The notes below the pieces were generated by a model. That model saw nothing but the letters and a program-made list of their open reading frames with translations. It had not been told where the DNA came from and ran no database searches. From Anaerolineae bacterium (lineage in GTDB: Bacteria > Chloroflexota > Anaerolineae > Anaerolineales > DRMV01): a stretch of 32,254 bases of DNA. How positions within the stretch are numbered: position 1 is the first letter of the stretch; every line of letters begins with the position of its first letter. A program made the translations under genes and the position numbers. The stretch spans positions 1 through 32,254 of the forward strand of contig DUEP01000109.1 in assembly GCA_011176535.1 (NCBI GenBank), in the 5' to 3' direction. Shown in pieces: positions 29,155 to 32,254 of the stretch.

Positions 29155-30246
29155 TCACTGCCTCTCCGACTTCACCCGGGCCATGCGCCATCGACGCCAG
29201 GCGGCCAGCACCACCGGCACCCCGCGTACAAAGAGCGCATACAGGGCCGGCCGGGCCGGATAATCCCACGCCCCCAAAGTCCGCACCACTTGACCGCGAA
29301 AGCCGGCCTTGAACCGGTAAACTCCCCACATGGGGTCCGTCTCGTCAAAGACCTCGGGCGCACCCCAAAAATCGTACACCCTGCACCCTGCTGCCCTGGC
29401 CCGCCGTATGGCCTCCCATTGCAGCAGGTAGGTGGGCATCTTGTTCCGATGCTGTCCGGTGGACATCCCGTAAAAGTAGTACGCCCGCCCGGCAAAGCGA
29501 AAGATCACCACCGCGGCCACAGGCTCGCCTTCTACCTCTGCGATGAGCGGCTCGGCCATCCCGGCGGCCAGCATGGTGCGCCATACGGTCAGATAATACG
29601 CCTGCGGGCGGATGACGAAGCCATCCCGCGCTGCGGTCTCCGCGTACATGCGGTACAGCAGGCCCAAATCTTCCTCGTTGGCTACACGAACAACCACCCC
29701 TTTGCGGGCCGCCAGACGGATGTTATAACGCGTCTTTTGCTTCATCGCGGCCAGCAGTTCTTCCTCAGACCGCGTAAGGTCCAGCCACACCGTATTGCGG
29801 AACTGCACCTGTTCGGGGGAAAACCGCCACCCCCGGGACCGCAATTCCCGGACCACTTGCGCGCCCACCGGGTCATCGTGGGCGTCCTCGGTCCTGGGTA
29901 TCCCCGTTCCCAGAAGAACATCGGGGTCCACCTTGAGCAGCACAGCGCCGGTGCGTCGGGTATAGCGCTGCAAATCGTCCAACACCTGCGCGCGCAAGGT
30001 CGCATCGGCCCAGGGCAGCAACGGCCCCTTGGGGGCGTAGAGCACACTCCAGGGCAGCCCAGGGGCCAGCCGACGGCGCAGCAGCAGGGCAGCGGCCACC
30101 ACACGCCCATCGCGCTCCCACACAAAAGGCTCCGGGAGCCAGCCAAACTGCGCCTTGACCAGCGCCCACTCCCGCGTTTGCAAGATGTGCGCGCCGGGCA
30201 GGGCGGCGATCGTTTTGTTCCAACCTTCCCAGGAAGCCAGGCGCAT
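29155..30246 (-). CDS. FemAB-like aminoacyltransferase, copy 1
   Basis: The 363-aa protein has two GNAT-like halves, as in Fem proteins. The first begins HILQTREWALVKAQFGW. The second holds the family marks KQKTRYNIRLAARKGV, YYFYGMSTGQHRNKMPTYLL, CRVYDFWGAPE and MWGVYRFKAGFRG. Fem proteins transfer amino acids from aminoacyl-tRNA to the lysine of lipid-linked peptidoglycan precursors, at the inner face of the membrane. Which amino acid is added cannot be read. It is the last gene of an operon, 30 bases after the Nudix gene. The start is ATG 30246, with AAGGAG upstream. It is a clear paralogue of the copy at 30810-31799. Confidence 0.88.
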   Translation of the reverse strand: MRLASWEGWNKTIAALPGAHILQTREWALVKAQFGWLPEPFVWERDGRVVAAALLLRRRLAPGLPWSVLYAPKGPLLPWADATLRAQVLDDLQRYTRRTGAVLLKVDPDVLLGTGIPRTEDAHDDPVGAQVVRELRSRGWRFSPEQVQFRNTVWLDLTRSEEELLAAMKQKTRYNIRLAARKGVVVRVANEEDLGLLYRMYAETAARDGFVIRPQAYYLTVWRTMLAAGMAEPLIAEVEGEPVAAVVIFRFAGRAYYFYGMSTGQHRNKMPTYLLQWEAIRRARAAGCRVYDFWGAPEVFDETDPMWGVYRFKAGFRGQVVRTLGAWDYPARPALYALFVRGVPVVLAAWRRWRMARVKSERQ

Positions 30247-30276
30247 GAGGGGCTCCTTGCGAGTTGCGGTTTGCGA

Positions 30277-30813
30277 TCACCCGGCGTACTTCCCCGCCGC
30301 CCAGGCGCGGATGACCACATCATGGGCTCCACCGGCCAGGTCGGCGGGAAGTTCGTCAGGAGCGCAGAAAGCCACGGCGTCGGTTTCGTCGGCGGCGCGC
30401 AGTTGGCCGCCCATCACCTCAGCGCGGTAGACCAGCAGCAGCCCGTTTCCCCGGGGATCATCGGCGAAGAAGCGGGCGTCCACCAGACGCACGATGCGCA
30501 CTTCCAGGCCGGTTTCCTCACGGGCCTCGCGGGCAGCGGCCCGTTCCGGGGGTTCGTCAATTTCTACATAGCCCGCCGGCAGGTTCCAGGCCCCCGGCCA
30601 GGGCGGATGCGCCCGTCGCAAGAGCAGCAGCCGCCCCCCACACTCAATGAGCACACCGGCCCCCACTTTGAGATGAGGATAGTGCACCCAGCCGCATTGG
30701 GGACAAACGGCCCGCTCCTGCCCCTCGTGCTCCAGGTAGCGACGCTCAGTGGCCGCCCCGCAGCGCATACAGTAGCGGGCAAAGCGCAGTTCGCGCATAG
30801 CGTCCAGGTTCAT
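30277..30813 (-). CDS. Nudix hydrolase with N-terminal zinc ribbon
   Basis: The 178-aa protein has a four-cysteine ribbon (CMRCGAA and CPQCGWVHYP) followed by a Nudix domain. The Nudix box is complete: G-x5-E-x7-R-E-x-x-E-E-x-G in GYVEIDEPPERAAAREAREETG. Such enzymes hydrolyse nucleoside diphosphates linked to other groups with Mg2+; the ribbon is also seen in NADH pyrophosphatases, but the substrate here is unknown. ATG 30813 is chosen because GGGAG lies 8 bases upstream and the ATG overlaps the stop of the preceding FemAB-like gene (ATGA). A Met five codons inside is an alternative. It is the middle gene between two FemAB-like genes, which suggests co-expression with wall synthesis; a direct functional link is not shown. 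Confidence 0.88.
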   Translation of the reverse strand: MNLDAMRELRFARYCMRCGAATERRYLEHEGQERAVCPQCGWVHYPHLKVGAGVLIECGGRLLLLRRAHPPWPGAWNLPAGYVEIDEPPERAAAREAREETGLEVRIVRLVDARFFADDPRGNGLLLVYRAEVMGGQLRAADETDAVAFCAPDELPADLAGGAHDVVIRAWAAGKYAG

Positions 30814-31799
30814 CGTGGATGCTCCCGCAACCGCCATAAATACAGACGATAAAGCCAGGGGTGGTACACCCGGTCCCACACCGGGGCGCGGCGCAGCACC
30901 CCGCCGAAGCCGCGTTTGAAACGGTACACCCCCCACAGCCCGTCGCGGCGTTGAGGAAACTGTATCTCCAAAGCCTCCCGATCGGCGTCGGGCACGCCCC
31001 ACAGGTCGTATTCCGTGCATCCCTGCGCTTTGGCCCAGCGCATGGCCTCCCACTGAAGCAAATAGGTGGGCATTTTGTTGCGATGCTTGCCCGTGGAAGC
31101 GCCGTAGAAATACCAGGCCCGCCGCCCCCGGGCGAAAACCATCAACGCCGCCAGGGGCTCTCCCTGAAATTCGGCCACCAAAAGCACGGCCTCACCTTGC
31201 GGGTGAAAGGCCTCGTATGCCCGCCGGTAATACGCCAGGCTGTGTACACCGAAGCCATCCCGCTCACCGGTCTCGCGCATCAGCCGGTAGAAGCCCTCCA
31301 GATCGTCCCACGGGCGCACGGTCACCCCTTTGCGGGCGGCCAGGCGGATGTTGTAGCGGGTCTTCTGCTTCATCCGGGCCAGGATCTCCTCTTCGCTGCC
31401 CTGCAGGGAGACGACCAGCGTGCGCCGCGGCTGGATGGCATGGGGGCTCGGCCGGAACCCGGGGGGAGGGGCTGCTCCCTGGGGGTCGGTCTCCTCCCAG
31501 AGGTCCGGCTCGACCTTGAGGAACACCGCCCGATAACGGCGGCAGAGGGCGTCCACTTTGGGCCAGAGCGCCGCCCAGGGCGCCCGTTCCCCCACCGGCC
31601 CTTTCGGGATGTACGCCACAGAGAACCCCAAAGGCAACGGGCGAAAGAGCACCTGAGCGCCCGTCTCGCCCACAATCAGCCGCTCCACCCGCCAGCCAAA
31701 AGCGGCCTTGAGATCCCCCCAGGCCGCGGTCTGCAACACATGGGCGTCGGGATAACGCGCGAGGAAACGCTCCCAGTTTGTTTCCTTCTCAAAAGACAT
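30810..31799 (-). CDS. FemAB-like aminoacyltransferase, copy 2
   Basis: The 329-aa protein shares the same order of marks as the copy at 29155-30246: HVLQTAAWGDLKAAFGW, KQKTRYNIRLAARKGV, WYFYGASTGKHRNKMPTYLL, CTEYDLWGVPD and WGVYRFKRGFGG. Shared blocks such as KQKTRYNIRLAARKGV are identical, while the rest has diverged, which points to an old duplication and different substrates or steps (for example adding the first and second residue of an interpeptide branch, as FemX, FemA and FemB do). It starts at ATG 31799, 6 bases after the stop of the upstream partial gene, and its own stop overlaps the Nudix ATG. Confidence 0.88.
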   Translation of the reverse strand: MSFEKETNWERFLARYPDAHVLQTAAWGDLKAAFGWRVERLIVGETGAQVLFRPLPLGFSVAYIPKGPVGERAPWAALWPKVDALCRRYRAVFLKVEPDLWEETDPQGAAPPPGFRPSPHAIQPRRTLVVSLQGSEEEILARMKQKTRYNIRLAARKGVTVRPWDDLEGFYRLMRETGERDGFGVHSLAYYRRAYEAFHPQGEAVLLVAEFQGEPLAALMVFARGRRAWYFYGASTGKHRNKMPTYLLQWEAMRWAKAQGCTEYDLWGVPDADREALEIQFPQRRDGLWGVYRFKRGFGGVLRRAPVWDRVYHPWLYRLYLWRLREHPR

Positions 31800-31805
31800 A
31801 TTCCA

Positions 31806-32254
31806 TCACTCCAAAACCACTCTTTCCAGGGGCCAACTTTCCACCTCACGTGGCCTCACCTGTTTCAGCGAGCGTCCCCTTGCTACAAATTCGAGGAATG
31901 CCGACGAGGCTGGGCGAAAAGAGGAGAGGCTTTCCACATCACAGGGTTGGACGGGAAGAGGCTCTTGAGGACGGATACGGGTAAGGATAACGTACGGTCT
32001 TCGGGAAGTACACAGCACCTCCCACCCCTGTTGCTTCCATAGAAGGAGACGCGCTTGATGAGCCGCGTCACGCAGCCATACAGCACCGTTGTCCAGCACC
32101 ACGGCCTGGACGTTCAACTGGGCAAGGTCTTCCACGCCCGAGGGGTCGATGGGCACAAAGTGCACATCAGGCAAATAAACGACCACGTTACGTCCATCCC
32201 ACTGATCTCTGGGTACCGCGACATCCTTCACCCCATATCGCTTCAACACACGAA
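31806..32254 (-). CDS. Unrecognised protein, C-terminal part only
   Basis: The frame is open to the right edge (a GTG at 32249 is the first start codon in view, but Arg and further codons precede it), so the gene probably begins beyond the window. About 149 residues are visible, with no membrane helix. Pieces such as LKRYGVKDVAVPRDQWDGRN, VQAVVLDNGAVWLRD and GWEVLCTSRRPYVILTRI suggest the soluble C-terminal domain of a larger protein. The alternating strand-helix pattern resembles the tail of some membrane glycosyltransferases, but I cannot assign a family. It lies 6 bases upstream of a FemAB-like gene and is part of the same operon. Codon use looks less GC-rich than its neighbours. Confidence 0.65.
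   Translation of the reverse strand, partial: RVLKRYGVKDVAVPRDQWDGRNVVVYLPDVHFVPIDPSGVEDLAQLNVQAVVLDNGAVWLRDAAHQARLLLWKQQGWEVLCTSRRPYVILTRIRPQEPLPVQPCDVESLSSFRPASSAFLEFVARGRSLKQVRPREVESWPLERVVLE

Noticed and set aside
29290-32042. Long plus-strand open frames opposite the FemAB/Nudix operon
   Set aside because: The minus strand carries complete, recognisable families with ribosome binding sites and stop-start overlaps; the plus-strand frames have none of these.

Overview
The window is 32 kb of GC-rich, gene-dense bacterial chromosome. The gene mix best fits Chloroflexota, probably an Anaerolineae-type lineage. It has several multi-GAF sensor kinases, an S-adenosyl methyltransferase of the DUF574 type, the paired radical-SAM/B12 (TIGR03960-like) and DUF2344 (TIGR03936-like) genes overlapping by ATGA, and paired FemAB-like transferases. 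This placement is inferred from gene families; no rRNA gene is present. No insertion sequence, prophage, CRISPR array, tRNA or rRNA gene was seen.

Left part (1-10.4 kb), a signalling block: the 3' part of a GAF-domain protein overlaps a SAM-dependent methyltransferase gene. These are followed by an 1108-aa GAF/histidine kinase/pseudo-receiver protein that ends in an intrinsic terminator. Next come a threonine-synthase-like PLP enzyme fused in frame to a response-regulator receiver domain, and an EamA/DMT transporter. Convergent to these is a two-gene kinase and response-regulator operon read leftwards.

Middle (10.4-16.3 kb): polX (family X polymerase plus PHP domain) diverges from the kinase operon. 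Both start codons lie about 7 bases after a perfect TATAAT, so both mRNAs look leaderless. Behind polX is a decayed Phd/PIN toxin-antitoxin module that still has a near-consensus promoter. The radical-SAM/DUF2344 pair follows, converging on a GNAT acetyltransferase gene.

Core part (16.3-27.4 kb): gyrA (with the GNAT gene 20 bases behind it), rpoC and a large orphan membrane histidine kinase are all read leftwards. rplS is divergent from them with its own promoter and a structured leader. rpoC is not next to rpoB. It has its own consensus-like promoter and a leader with a terminator-like hairpin, a competing hairpin and a 14-codon near-leaderless reading frame, which together look like an attenuator.

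Right part (27.5-32.2 kb), an amino-acid and cell-wall block: a class I glutamine-amidotransferase-like hydrolase is coupled to murI (glutamate racemase). Converging on them is an operon of an unrecognised partial gene, FemAB-like, Nudix and FemAB-like genes. MurI supplies D-glutamate for peptidoglycan, and FemAB proteins typically add amino acids to the peptidoglycan stem, so this end may be devoted to wall building.
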